Origin: Acetothermia bacterium UBA7521
GTDB taxonomy: Bacteria > Bipolaricaulota > Bipolaricaulia > Bipolaricaulales > Bipolaricaulaceae
Length of the DNA: 34,536 bases
Direction: 5' to 3'
NCBI GenBank assembly: GCA_002479455.1
Contig: DLNB01000061.1
Coordinates: 1 to 34,536 of the forward strand
Positions 23,106-31,692 of the stretch are shown one piece after another. The stretch's first letter is position 1, and every line of letters begins with the position of its first letter. A program made the position numbers and the translations under genes. The notes under the pieces are model-generated. The model worked only from the letters and a program-made list of their open reading frames with translations, was not told the DNA's origin and did no database searches.

Positions 23106-24380
23106 TTAGTCTGAGATGTTCGGTGTCCCGACGCACAACGCCGTCCCCCAGAACAAGAGGGGGTTCGAGGCGTTGCGGCAGTTCTTGGCACTTTGCACGT
23201 TGGGGTTATCGCAACAGAAACCGCTTGGTTCCATGTTCGACCCGGCTGTGACCGCGGCCAATCCGTACGGCTGGCCAGGGTGGTCGAGGTTCAAGGCATG
23301 CCCGAGCTCATGGGCGAGGTGGTAGTAGTTCACCGCCCCGGTCTGGCAGGGGGGGCAGGGCGGACACGTCGCCGGGCACCACGTGCACGGGCAGGGAGAA
23401 GGCACAGCAAGCTGCTGGTCGCAGCTCACGATCTTCGCCGACGCAGTCCCGGACGAGAAACAGGCTCCTCCGCCCCACGAGCAGGCGAAGTCCATCCGGT
23501 CCACCACGAACACCTCCACCGCATCGGTCACGCTCACCTCGGCCCGCAAGCTGTCGGCCTCGGCCGCCGTCTCCAGCACCTTGTACGCTGAGTTGTTGAT
23601 GTAGATGGGCTCGTTAACCACGAACTTGATGCAGCGCACGCTGCCACAGCGGTTCCATAGCTCAGTGGCCCGCTTCATGAGCTCGGGGAACGCCTTGCCG
23701 GTGGCCGTCCCATCGGTGGGCCCGGTCCCGATGAACACGGGCTGGATCCGCAGGTACTGGGCCGGGCTGAACAACCGCGTCCAGTCGATGATGACCCGGG
23801 TGATAAGGCTGATCCTCTGGATCGAACCCAGAACCGACGTGCTGAGCGCTAGGGTCAGATCCAGGTCTACGTAGGTGGTCCCCTTGTCCACCACCCTCAG
23901 CTCCTCTGGGAACCGCACGCTCATCTTCCCCGTCATCGTCTCAGTGAACGGCACGAATAGATCGCCTTCCGCCTGCCCGCGGACCTGTCGGAATCCCTTG
24001 ACCCGGTCGATGAGCTCGTAGTGGAAGATCGCCGCGAACTCGGTGGACGCCCGTCCCGAGCGCGGATCGTAGGTCATGCTCTTGCCCTGGGCGTCGGCAA
24101 GGCGCACGCTGATCGGCCCCGAGTCGCCCCTCCCGGTGGGGACCCCCTTCGAGATAAGGTTGAAGTCGAACAGGTAGAAGAGGAGACCCTTCTCGGTGGG
24201 GACGACCCGGAACCCGATGGATCCTAGGAAGCTCGTCCGCTGGTCTCCCTTGTCTGTGGCCACCGTCCCCGTGGCCTCCTTGATGTTCCCGGTCAGGTAG
24301 TACGTGAGCGGTTGCTGAGCGAACCCGGCGCCGCCGACGAGCACGCCGACCACCAGAAACACCGCCGCTGCCTTCCTCAT
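23106..24380 (-). CDS. Secreted metzincin-like zinc metalloprotease
   Basis: A 424-residue protein with a signal peptide (residues 1-21, ending GAGFA). The active site HELGHALNLDH (357-367) has the HExxHxxN/GxxH form of metzincins, and SNMEPSG with Met383 is a plausible Met-turn. Just before the active site is an odd cysteine-proline segment (about 329-345: PSPCPCTWCPATCPPCPPC), and cysteines recur after it (CCDN, NCRN, LCVG), suggesting several disulfides. Residues 25-215 form a beta-rich region without a recognised family. GGAGGTG lies 6 bases before the ATG at 24380, and TATATA about 20 bases further up may be its -10. The exact peptidase family is not determined. Confidence 0.75.
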   Translation of the reverse strand: MRKAAAVFLVVGVLVGGAGFAQQPLTYYLTGNIKEATGTVATDKGDQRTSFLGSIGFRVVPTEKGLLFYLFDFNLISKGVPTGRGDSGPISVRLADAQGKSMTYDPRSGRASTEFAAIFHYELIDRVKGFRQVRGQAEGDLFVPFTETMTGKMSVRFPEELRVVDKGTTYVDLDLTLALSTSVLGSIQRISLITRVIIDWTRLFSPAQYLRIQPVFIGTGPTDGTATGKAFPELMKRATELWNRCGSVRCIKFVVNEPIYINNSAYKVLETAAEADSLRAEVSVTDAVEVFVVDRMDFACSWGGGACFSSGTASAKIVSCDQQLAVPSPCPCTWCPATCPPCPPCQTGAVNYYHLAHELGHALNLDHPGQPYGLAAVTAGSNMEPSGFCCDNPNVQSAKNCRNASNPLLFWGTALCVGTPNISD

Positions 24381-24475
24381 CGAAACCACCTCCAATGAGC
24401 ATATATACACCTTTCACGGTTCGCGGGTGTCGGTCCCCCTGGCGGACCGGCATCCTGAGAGCTAGGCTCGCCTGA

Positions 24476-25078
24476 ATGAAGGTGATCGGGATCGTAGGGC
24501 CAGCGGGGTCGGGGAAGTCCACCGTGGCGCGGTGTCTCGAAGGCCAGCCTGGAGTGGCCCGCCTCGACTGCGATGAACTCGCCTGGGAGACGTACCGGCC
24601 CGGCAGGCCCGCCTATTCCGGCCTCGTCGCCGCCTTCGGGGAAGCGGTTCTCGCTTCGGACGGGACGGTGGATCGGAAGCGGTTGGCCGCGGCGGCTCTG
24701 TCCAGCTTTCAGGGCCGACGCACGCTGGAGCGGATCGTTCACCCGGAGGTCATGGCCGCCGTCGCCCATGCCGTCGAGGAACACGCGGCGAAGGGCACAA
24801 AGTGGCTCCTCGTCGAAGGGGCGCTCCTCCTCGCGTCGCCGCACGTGGACCGATCCTTGTTCGATGCATTCCTGTGGATCGAGGTTCCCATCAGCGAGCG
24901 TCGTCGTCGGCTGGTGGAGGCCGGACTGAACGCCGGAACGGTCGAGGGGCGTCTCACGGCGCAACGGGATCTTGCCCCACCCTCTGACGCGCGCGTGTAC
25001 CTCCTCGACGGGCGCGGGTCTCCGGAGGATGTCGCGCGTCGTGCGCGGGCTCTACTCGATCGGATCGGGAGCGCGTGA
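24476..25078 (+). CDS. coaE: Dephospho-CoA kinase
   Basis: A 200-residue P-loop kinase that phosphorylates the 3' hydroxyl of dephospho-CoA, the last step of CoA synthesis. GIVGPAGSGKSTVARCL is Walker A; LDCDELAWETYRPG is the CoA-binding DAD-like segment; RIVHPEV and LLVEGALLLAS are the other family motifs. Length is normal. Its last 27 bases overlap the end of murE, which is convergent. Confidence 0.93.
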   Translation: MKVIGIVGPAGSGKSTVARCLEGQPGVARLDCDELAWETYRPGRPAYSGLVAAFGEAVLASDGTVDRKRLAAAALSSFQGRRTLERIVHPEVMAAVAHAVEEHAAKGTKWLLVEGALLLASPHVDRSLFDAFLWIEVPISERRRRLVEAGLNAGTVEGRLTAQRDLAPPSDARVYLLDGRGSPEDVARRARALLDRIGSA

Positions 25079-26488
25079 GCCCCCGGAGAGCACGAGCTCG
25101 AGGTCCGAACACGGCACGGCGCCCTGGGCAGTGAACTGGTACCGCTCGTGTCCCTTGCCGGCGAGGAGAACCACGTCGCCTTCGCTGGCGCTGTCCAGCG
25201 CCCAGCGCACGGCCTGGGCCCGGTCGAGCTCGACCCGGTAGTGCCCCCCCATCGCCCGCACGCCGCGGGCGACCGCCTCGGCGATCGCTCGGGGATCTTC
25301 GCCCTTGGGATTGTCGGTGGTGATCACGGCGAGGTCCGCCAGCTGGCCTACGATTCCTCCCATCAGAGGGCGCTTCCCGGGGTCTGCTTCCCCGTTGGCG
25401 CCGAACACGACGAGCAGGCGTCGCGCGTGGGGGCGGAGCGAGGACAGGATTCCCGCCAGGGCATGGGGATTGTGAGCGTAGTCCACGATCGCTGTCGCCC
25501 CGGTGTTGAGCCTGAACCGGACGAACCGGCCCAGGGGAAGCGACGCCTCCTCCAGGCGAGCCGCGATCTCGGGGAGGCGTTCCCCCAGCGCCCACGCCGT
25601 GGCCGCGGCGGCGAGCGCGTTCGCGACGTTGTGGCGGCCTGGGAACGGCAGGCGCACGTGCTCCGAGCTGTCCGGCGTCTCCACGATGAACTCCGCGCCC
25701 GTGGCGTCCACACGCAACGCTCGCGTCCGAACATCGCCCCGATCGACTCCGTAGCGCACCCGTGGACCACGGCAGGCAGAGAGGAACTGACCTGCGTACC
25801 GGTCCTCCACATTCACGACTCCCACGCCATCTTGGGGGAGCATTCGGAACAGGCGCAGCTTCGCCCCGAGGTAAGCGGCCATCGAGCCGTGGAAGTCGAG
25901 GTGATCCCGTCCCAGACCGGTGAACACCGCGGCTGCGAGGTAGGTCCCCACCACGCGCCGCTGAGCCAAGCCGATCGACGACGCCTCGAACGCGAACGCT
26001 CGCTTTCCCTCCGCGAGAGCGCGCGCTGCCAGTCTCTGCAAATCGGGCGCCTCGGGCGTGGTCACGCAGGACAGGTTCTCCTGCTCCACGCGCACCGTGG
26101 TCACGGTTTCGCACGCCGGGTGGATCTGGCCCAGGAGGTGGACGACCGTGGTCTTGCCGTTCGTTCCCGTTACCCCAATCGTGTGCATTTTTTGGGTGGG
26201 ATGGCCGTAGAAGGCGGCGGCGGCGTGGGCGAGGGCGGCTCGGGCGTCGGGAACAGGAATGTAGGGCACGGCGAACGGAGAGAGGTGCTTCTCCCCCACC
26301 ACGGCGACCGCGCCCCGCTGCACGGCCTCGGGGATGAACCGGTGCCCATCGCTGCGGCTCCCCGGGAGGGCGAAGAACAGGTTCCCCGTTTCCACTCGCC
26401 GGGAATCCCACGCCAACCCCGTCACGTCTACGTCGGGCACACCGCGAGCAGAGGGGAGCGACGACAGGAGCACCGATGCCGTGGGCAT
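25052..26488 (-). CDS. murE: UDP-MurNAc-tripeptide synthetase (MurE-type ligase)
   Basis: A 478-residue Mur ligase. GVTGTNGKTTVVHLLG (105-120) is the ATP loop, Lys210 (AKLRLF) is the carbamylated lysine position, and VDYAHNPHAL and GKRPLMGG follow. MurE adds the diamino acid to UDP-MurNAc-Ala-Glu. The specificity motif reads DNPK (392-395) instead of the DNPR that binds meso-diaminopimelate, though GKGHE near the end is kept. FTGLGRDHLDFHG also departs from the usual FTNLxRDHLDYHG. The amino acid added is therefore uncertain. It is isolated from any dcw cluster here. No good ribosome site is seen before the ATG. Confidence 0.92.
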   Translation of the reverse strand: MPTASVLLSSLPSARGVPDVDVTGLAWDSRRVETGNLFFALPGSRSDGHRFIPEAVQRGAVAVVGEKHLSPFAVPYIPVPDARAALAHAAAAFYGHPTQKMHTIGVTGTNGKTTVVHLLGQIHPACETVTTVRVEQENLSCVTTPEAPDLQRLAARALAEGKRAFAFEASSIGLAQRRVVGTYLAAAVFTGLGRDHLDFHGSMAAYLGAKLRLFRMLPQDGVGVVNVEDRYAGQFLSACRGPRVRYGVDRGDVRTRALRVDATGAEFIVETPDSSEHVRLPFPGRHNVANALAAAATAWALGERLPEIAARLEEASLPLGRFVRFRLNTGATAIVDYAHNPHALAGILSSLRPHARRLLVVFGANGEADPGKRPLMGGIVGQLADLAVITTDNPKGEDPRAIAEAVARGVRAMGGHYRVELDRAQAVRWALDSASEGDVVLLAGKGHERYQFTAQGAVPCSDLELVLSGGSRAPDPIE

Positions 26489-26565
26489 GGACTCATGCTA
26501 TGCGGGTGTTGGCAAACCGGGCAGGACACAGGGGAGCGCGCCGCGTCCCGCGTGCCCGTGAAATC

Positions 26566-27048
26566 CTAGGTGTACCGATCGGCGACGGCGGAAGCGGCGT
26601 AGGCTTCGGGCTTGGTCCGCACCCGGAACCCGACCCCGAGGATCATCCCCACCACTTCCTCCACGAGGTCCCTTGTTCGGCCGTTGCGGCCGATGTCCAC
26701 GTGGATCTCGAGCTGGAATCCGCTCACCCCGCGGTCCTTGAGGGCCCCGATCACGTCCTCGGCTGTCTCGTACGAGAGCCAGGCCTCGCGGTAGATCCGC
26801 TCACGGAGGCTGATCGGGCGATCGTCCTTGATCCGGCGCCAAAAGTAACGGCCGCCTCTCCCCACCCGATGGACGACGATGGCCGACACGTACTCCACCT
26901 CGTCGCAGTACGTCTGCGAATCTGTACCCACGACGACCTCGTACGGGTCTTCGGGGGCGGCGGACATCATCGCCAGGACTTCATCCACCACTTCTTTGAA
27001 CGAGAGCTTTCCGAGGGTGGGACTGTGGTAACACGAACCGTCATCCAT
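26566..27048 (-). CDS. YkuK-family RNase H-like protein
   Basis: A 160-residue protein. SPTLGKLSFKEVVDEVLAMM, VVVGTDSQTYCDEVEYVSAIVVHR and QLEIHVDIGRNGRTRDLVEEVVGM are the DUF458/YkuK signatures, with the acidic residues of an RNase H-like fold (GTDSQ, HVDIG). The function is not known. I chose the ATG at 27048 (MDDGSCYHSP) because it lies 13 bases after the histidine kinase stop; a start at 27087 would overlap that gene. It is the last gene of a response regulator / kinase / ykuK operon. Confidence 0.82.
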   Translation of the reverse strand: MDDGSCYHSPTLGKLSFKEVVDEVLAMMSAAPEDPYEVVVGTDSQTYCDEVEYVSAIVVHRVGRGGRYFWRRIKDDRPISLRERIYREAWLSYETAEDVIGALKDRGVSGFQLEIHVDIGRNGRTRDLVEEVVGMILGVGFRVRTKPEAYAASAVADRYT

Positions 27049-27061
27049 AACGAAGCCGATG

Positions 27062-28444
27062 TTAGATCTCAGGCGGGTCCGGTTCAAGGATGGGCAGGGC
27101 GAACGTGAACACGGCCCCGCCGTCGTTGGCCGCCCAGATCCGCCCTCCGTAGGCCTGAATCAGCTCGCGGGCGATGGCGAGCCCGAGACCGGTCCCCTCT
27201 CCGGTCCGCGACTTGTCGCCCTGGTAGAACCGCTCGAACACGTGGGGAAGGTCGTGCGGCGGGACGCCGGGCCCCTCGTCGCGCACGGAGGTCACGACCT
27301 CGGAGTCAGCCCGGGACACCGTCACCATGATCGTCCCCCCGGGCGGGGAGTAGCGCAGCGCGTTGTCGAGCAGGTTGCCCAGCACCTGGCGGATGCGGCG
27401 GGGATCTACGTTGGCACGGAGCCCTGGCTCTGCGTTCACCGTGATCGCCACTCCGTCTTCGGTGGCGACCGAGCGCACGGCCTCCGCCACGGTTCGCGCC
27501 AGTTCTCCGATGTCGGTCGGCTCCCGCACGAGCTGGAGGTGACCCGCTTCGGCGAGGGTCAGCGTACGGAGGTCCTCTACCAGCTCTCCCAATTGGAGGG
27601 TTTGGTCGTACACCGGGGCCAGGCCCTCCGGCGTGAGGGGGAACACCCCGTCGATCATCCCCTCCAGGTTCCCGCGCACCACGGACAGAGGCGTGCGCAG
27701 CTCGTGGGCGACGTCGGTGAGGAGGTTCTGGCGCGCTTTCTCCGAGGTCTCCAGAGCGGCGGTCATCTCGTTGAACGCGCGGCCAAGACGGCCAATCTCG
27801 TCGCGGGTTCGGATGTTCACGCGGTAGGCGAGATCACCCTTCGCGATGCGGGCCGTGGCGAGGATGAGACGCCGCAGCGGTCGCGAAAGCTGGACGACGA
27901 GAATCACCGCCAGAAGAGCCGCTGCAAACAGGGCTACCCCGCCGGCGATGAGGGCCGCCTGGCGAATCGAGGCGAGGAAGTCTTCCTCGAGTGGGGTCAA
28001 CTCAGCGATATCGAGCGGGACCACCGTGCCCACGCGCGCCCCGTTGGAGAGGATCGGAATTCCGTACCGATCGACGACGGTTCGGAACTGCGGGTCATCG
28101 GCGAGGCACTCGCCGATCATCTCGTCCATCGCGCAACCGACCACCGTGTAGGACGGATCAACGACCGTGAACTGGCCGAACGCGCTCCTCTGGTAGATCA
28201 CCGTCCGCTCGCGGACGATCACCGCCGTGGTCGCGAAGAGCGACTTCAGGTGCTCCCAGCTCTGCGTGGATTCCCAGATCTGGGCCAGGGCTGCGGCGAA
28301 CTCCTGGGCGGCAAGCTGGCGGTTCTCCTCGCGGAACGAGGCGAACCGATGGCTCACCTCACGGGTGGTGAGGAAATAGGCTCCTCCGGCGGCGAGAAGC
28401 GCGGTGATCGCGAACGCCCCGAAGAGCTTCCACCGGAAGGACAA
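27062..28444 (-). CDS. Sensor histidine kinase (BaeS/PhoR-like)
   Basis: A 460-residue membrane kinase. TM1 is at about 7-26, an extracytoplasmic sensor region at 30-160, and TM2 at about 163-186; HAMP follows (SRPLRRLILATARIAKGDL). The H box is DVAHELRTPLSVV with His247; N box NLLDNALRYSP, G1 DEGPGVP and G2 GTGLGLAI are all present. The signal is unknown. The TTG start lies 3 bases after the response regulator stop, so translation is coupled. Confidence 0.92.
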   Translation of the reverse strand: MSFRWKLFGAFAITALLAAGGAYFLTTREVSHRFASFREENRQLAAQEFAAALAQIWESTQSWEHLKSLFATTAVIVRERTVIYQRSAFGQFTVVDPSYTVVGCAMDEMIGECLADDPQFRTVVDRYGIPILSNGARVGTVVPLDIAELTPLEEDFLASIRQAALIAGGVALFAAALLAVILVVQLSRPLRRLILATARIAKGDLAYRVNIRTRDEIGRLGRAFNEMTAALETSEKARQNLLTDVAHELRTPLSVVRGNLEGMIDGVFPLTPEGLAPVYDQTLQLGELVEDLRTLTLAEAGHLQLVREPTDIGELARTVAEAVRSVATEDGVAITVNAEPGLRANVDPRRIRQVLGNLLDNALRYSPPGGTIMVTVSRADSEVVTSVRDEGPGVPPHDLPHVFERFYQGDKSRTGEGTGLGLAIARELIQAYGGRIWAANDGGAVFTFALPILEPDPPEI

Positions 28445-28447
28445 CGT

Positions 28448-29143
28448 CTACGCCCCCTCAGGCCCGGGACGGAACTTGTACCCCACGCCGTGCACGGTGA
28501 GGATGTGCGTGGGATCTTCGGGATCGGACTCGATCTTGTGGCGGAGGTTCTTCACGTGGGAGTCCACGGTGCGGGGCAGGGTCGCGTAGGTTCGCTCTTG
28601 AAGGGCCTCCAGAAGCTCGCGGCGGGTGAACACCCGGCCGGGGTGGCGGGCGAAGAACGCGAGAAGGTCGAACTCCGTGGGCGTGAGGTCGAGGGTTGTT
28701 CCCCGCAGGCGGGCTTCCCGCGACGCCATGTCCACCGTCAGATCTCCCACCCGGACCACATCCGGGGCCGTTCCACCCTCGGTGCGGCGCAGAACCGCCC
28801 GCACCCGGGCCGCGAGCTCCCGCAGGCTGAACGGCTTCGTCACGTAGTCGTCGGCCCCCATCTCCAGGCCGGCGACGCGGTCCGTCTCTTCGGTGCGTGC
28901 GGTGAGCATGATGATGGGAGTGGCCGCGCCCTGGCGAATCCGCCGCGCCACCTCCAGCCCGTGCATGCCGGGGAGCATGAGGTCGAGCACCACCAGATCG
29001 GGCTGAAGGGACTTGAACATCGCCCACCCGTCTTCCCCGGTGAACGCGACCTCGACCCGGTACCCCTCGCGCATCAGGTACGTCTGCACCATCCGCGCGA
29101 TTTCCCGTTCGTCTTCCACCACGAGGATCGTTTTCATGTCCAT
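28448..29143 (-). CDS. OmpR-family response regulator
   Basis: A 231-residue regulator. The receiver domain has VVEDE near the N terminus, phospho-acceptor Asp54 (VVLDLMLPGM), the Thr in MLTAR and Lys in VTKPFSLREL. The winged-helix domain follows from about 130 (LDLTPTEFDLLAFFARHPGR, then VDSHVKNLRHKI and VHGVGYKF). Its partner is the kinase encoded next. ATG at 29143 or 29137 are both possible starts; the ORF extension to 29158 is unlikely. Confidence 0.93.
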   Translation of the reverse strand: MDMKTILVVEDEREIARMVQTYLMREGYRVEVAFTGEDGWAMFKSLQPDLVVLDLMLPGMHGLEVARRIRQGAATPIIMLTARTEETDRVAGLEMGADDYVTKPFSLRELAARVRAVLRRTEGGTAPDVVRVGDLTVDMASREARLRGTTLDLTPTEFDLLAFFARHPGRVFTRRELLEALQERTYATLPRTVDSHVKNLRHKIESDPEDPTHILTVHGVGYKFRPGPEGA

Positions 29144-29166
29144 AGTTAGCCTACCCAAAGGAGGGA

Positions 29167-29331
29167 GAGGGGGCGAGGTGTGCCTCGACCCCTCTCATGC
29201 ATCAGGGGCGGTTCAGGTGGTTGGGCTCTCGGCTTGTCTTCAACCACAAGGCACTGTCCACCCCCGGCGTCGAGGGGTGGTGCAGGGGTTGTGAAGATCC
29301 CGCGGAGGCCGCTACCATGCCTTGGCCATGA
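29167..29331 (+). promoter_or_regulatory. Structured leader and 4-codon upstream ORF of the ADP-forming acyl-CoA synthetase
   Basis: Three hairpins lie in a row: 29167-29194 (GAGGGG-G-CGAGG against CCTCG-A-CCCCTC, loop TGTG, one G-A mismatch), 29217-29247 (GTGGTTG / CAACCAC, perfect 7 bp) and 29258-29280 (CCACCCC / GGGGTGG, perfect 7 bp). They are followed by GGAGG (29304) and a mini-ORF ATG-CCT-TGG-CCA-TGA (29317-29331) whose stop overlaps the ATG of the synthetase gene. The first hairpin could instead belong to the response regulator leader on the other strand. Confidence 0.35.
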
Positions 29332-31391
29332 GACGAGACCTCGCGGAGTTCCTCTCCCCGACCTCGGTCGCGGTGGTGGGCGCGTCGGCCGCGGCGCACA
29401 AGATCGGTGGCGTGCTGTTCGCCAACGTGGCCACGTTCTCCGGCCCTGTGTACGCGGTGAACCCAGGCTACACCGAGATCCTGGGCCGATCGTGCGTCCC
29501 GACGGTGGCCGATCTACCCGAGCCAGTGAGCCTGGCCGTGATCATGGTCGCCCCGGACGATGCCCTCCGTGCCCTCGACGCCTGCGGCCGGAAGGGGATC
29601 CGCAACGCGGTGGTGATCACCGCCGGGTTCAAGGAGGCGGGCGGGCAGGGAGTCGAGCGCGAGCGGGAGTTGGTACGGATCGCCTCTGAACACGGGATGA
29701 ACGTGCTCGGACCGAACGCGTTCGGCCTCATCTCCCCGCGCGTCGGGCTCAACGCGACCTTCGCCCCGCGGGGGGCGTTGCCGGGGAGGATCGCGTTCAT
29801 CTCTCAATCCGGGGCGTTGGGAAGCGGGGTGCTCAACTGGGCCTGGCACAGGAAGCTCGGGTTCTCGGCGTTCGTGTCGCTCGGCAACAAGGCCGTGCTC
29901 ACGGAGACCGACTTCCTCACCGTTCTCGCCCGCGATCCGCAGACGAAGGTCATCGCCGCCTATCTGGAGGGGATCGAGAACGGGACGGAGTTCCTGCGCG
30001 TCGCGGGCGAGGTGACGCGAGAGAAGCCGGTGCTGGTGTTGAAGGCCGGGCACACCGAGGCCGGGGCACGGGCTGCCTCGTCCCACACCGGGGCGTTGGC
30101 CGGATCCGACCGCGCCTACGATGCCGCGTTCCGCCGCTGTGGCGTCATCCGCGTCTACACGGTGGAGGAGCTGTTCGAGGAAGCGGTCGCCCTTGCCCAG
30201 CAGCCTCTGCCGCGCGGGAAACGCCTGGGGATCGTGAGCAACGCCGGCGGGCCGGCGATCCTCGCCGCGGACGCCGCCGCCGACGACGGCCTCGAAGTGC
30301 CCGCCCTGTCCCCAAACACGGTGGAATCGCTCTCCAAGAGGTTCTCGTCTGCGGCCAGCGCGGCGAACCCGGTGGACATCCTCGCCGATGCGCCGGCCGA
30401 TGGGTTCCGCGACGCGGTGGAGTGGGTCCTCGCCGACCCGAACGTGGACATGGGGCTCGTGCTCACCGCGCCGCACCCCGTGCTCACCTTCGCCCAGCTC
30501 GCGGGGTCCGTCGCCGCTTCCCATCGCCGTCACGGGAAGCCGGTCGTGGCGAGCTTCATGGCCGGCGACCTCGGAGAGGAGGCGGAGCGGACGCTCAACG
30601 ACGCCGGGATCCCCGCCTACTTCGAGCCTGGTCGGGCGGTGCGGGCGCTCGCCACCCTCGCCCGGTACCGGGAGATCCGCGACCGAAGCCCGCGAGAGCT
30701 TCGCAGGCTGGATGGCGAACGACCCCGCGCCCGGGAGGTCTTGAGCGCAGGGCGCCTACCGCTGGGGCTGGAGTCGCTCGACCTTCTCGCCGCCTACGGG
30801 ATTCCCGTCGCCCGCGGCGGCCTCGCTCGAAGCCCGGCCGAGGCCGTCTCCCTGGCCCGGGAGATCCGGGGGAAGGTGGTCCTCAAGGTCGTCGCGCCCG
30901 AGGTCGTCCACAAGTCCGACGTGGGCGGAGTGAGGATCGGCGTCCCCCAGAGCAAGGTCCGGGCGACGTACCGGGAGCTGGCCCGGCTCCTTCCCGACGG
31001 ACCGGGAGACGGGGCAGGCGTGTACGTGCAGGAACTCCTCCCGCCGGGCGAGGAGGCCATCGTGGGGATCGTCCGCGACCCGACGTTCGGGCCGCTCGTG
31101 ATGTTCGGGCTGGGTGGCGTGTTCGTGGAGGTGCTGGGGGACGTGGCGTTCGGCCTCGCTCCGCTCGCTCTGCAGGAGGCGGAGGACCTCGTGCGGAGCA
31201 TCAAGGGGTTCCCGCTCCTCGACGGGGCGCGGGGACGGCCGTCGATCCACCTGCCGAGCCTGGTCGAGGCTGTAGAGAGGATGAGCCACCTCGCTGCCGA
31301 TGTCCCGGAGATCCAGGAGCTCGACGTGAACCCGTTCCTCTGCTACCCGGACCGTGTTGTGGCCGTGGACCTCCGGGTCACCCTCGGCTGA
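29328..31391 (+). CDS. ADP-forming acyl-CoA (acetyl-CoA) synthetase, alpha-beta fusion
   Basis: A 687-residue protein. The alpha part begins with a CoA-binding Rossmann domain (SPTSVAVVGASAAAHKIGG), then two ligase-CoA domains with ISQSGALG and the phospho-histidine His253 in SSHTGALAGSD. The beta part (from about 470) is an ATP-grasp domain (GKVVLKVVAPEVVHKSDVGGV, then FGLGGVFVEVLGDVAF and ELDVNPFL). It interconverts acyl-CoA, ADP and Pi with the free acid, CoA and ATP, conserving energy in peptide or sugar fermentation. The same fold also includes Pat-like and other acyl-CoA ligases, so acetate is the likely but unproven substrate. ATG at 29328 is chosen by alignment; TTG at 29322 adds two residues. 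Confidence 0.93.
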   Translation: MRRDLAEFLSPTSVAVVGASAAAHKIGGVLFANVATFSGPVYAVNPGYTEILGRSCVPTVADLPEPVSLAVIMVAPDDALRALDACGRKGIRNAVVITAGFKEAGGQGVERERELVRIASEHGMNVLGPNAFGLISPRVGLNATFAPRGALPGRIAFISQSGALGSGVLNWAWHRKLGFSAFVSLGNKAVLTETDFLTVLARDPQTKVIAAYLEGIENGTEFLRVAGEVTREKPVLVLKAGHTEAGARAASSHTGALAGSDRAYDAAFRRCGVIRVYTVEELFEEAVALAQQPLPRGKRLGIVSNAGGPAILAADAAADDGLEVPALSPNTVESLSKRFSSAASAANPVDILADAPADGFRDAVEWVLADPNVDMGLVLTAPHPVLTFAQLAGSVAASHRRHGKPVVASFMAGDLGEEAERTLNDAGIPAYFEPGRAVRALATLARYREIRDRSPRELRRLDGERPRAREVLSAGRLPLGLESLDLLAAYGIPVARGGLARSPAEAVSLAREIRGKVVLKVVAPEVVHKSDVGGVRIGVPQSKVRATYRELARLLPDGPGDGAGVYVQELLPPGEEAIVGIVRDPTFGPLVMFGLGGVFVEVLGDVAFGLAPLALQEAEDLVRSIKGFPLLDGARGRPSIHLPSLVEAVERMSHLAADVPEIQELDVNPFLCYPDRVVAVDLRVTLG

Positions 31392-31402
31392 AGTCCACAT
31401 CC

Positions 31403-31437
31403 TCACCGCCGAGGTCGCAGAGGACGCAGAGGTAAGC
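31403..31437. repeat. ACCACGAAG-type repeat, half copy
   Basis: CACCGCCGAGGTCGCAGAGG followed by ACGCAGAGG matches the outer words of the repeats at about 1.1 and 18.6 kb. The hairpin arms are missing. It lies 12 bases after the synthetase stop. Confidence 0.45.
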
Positions 31438-31456
31438 CAAACCAGAACATGCAAGG

Positions 31457-31675
31457 CCGTTGCGCAGAGTGCGACGCTACGACCCCCGGTTCCTGATTCG
31501 GTAGCGGCGGGGGCTTGTCCCCGACGGTAGTACGCCTTCGTAGCGGCGGGCTTCATGCCCGCTGGCTGTGCCTGGGTTCTCCCTCTCCCCGGCGCGGGAG
31601 AGGCCGTCGCACACAAGGTGCGACGCTACGAACCCCGGTTCCTGGTTCTGTAGCGGCGGGCTTCATGCCCGCCGG
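31457..31675. repeat. REP/BIME cluster: five GTAG-foot palindromes in alternating orientation
   Basis: The 300-bp gap between the convergent synthetase and OsmC genes holds five elements: A (31457-31480, minus, decayed), B (31501-31527, plus), C (31540-31564, plus), D (31604-31629, minus) and E (31650-31675, plus). D and E are perfect: foot GTAG, 8-nt stem, 5-nt loop, 8-nt stem. D has stem CGTCGCAC; B, C and E have stem CGGCGGGC, loop TTCAT in C and E. A-B and D-E are the same unit twice, with feet facing each other across a 20-base linker (GA[C/A]CCCCGGTTCCTG...). Between C and D is another perfect 8-bp hairpin (CCTCTCCC / GGGAGAGG). This is the form of RAYT-mobilised REP sequences; no RAYT gene is in the window. 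Confidence 0.75.
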
Positions 31676-31692
31676 CCAGTCGCGCGCAGGGA

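Noticed and set aside
27059..29149. 696-residue plus-strand open frame
   Set aside because: It is antisense to the histidine kinase and response regulator, whose motifs are complete.
31457..31675. CRISPR array
   Set aside because: The repeats are palindromes in alternating orientation with related linkers, not direct repeats with unique spacers; no cas genes are present.
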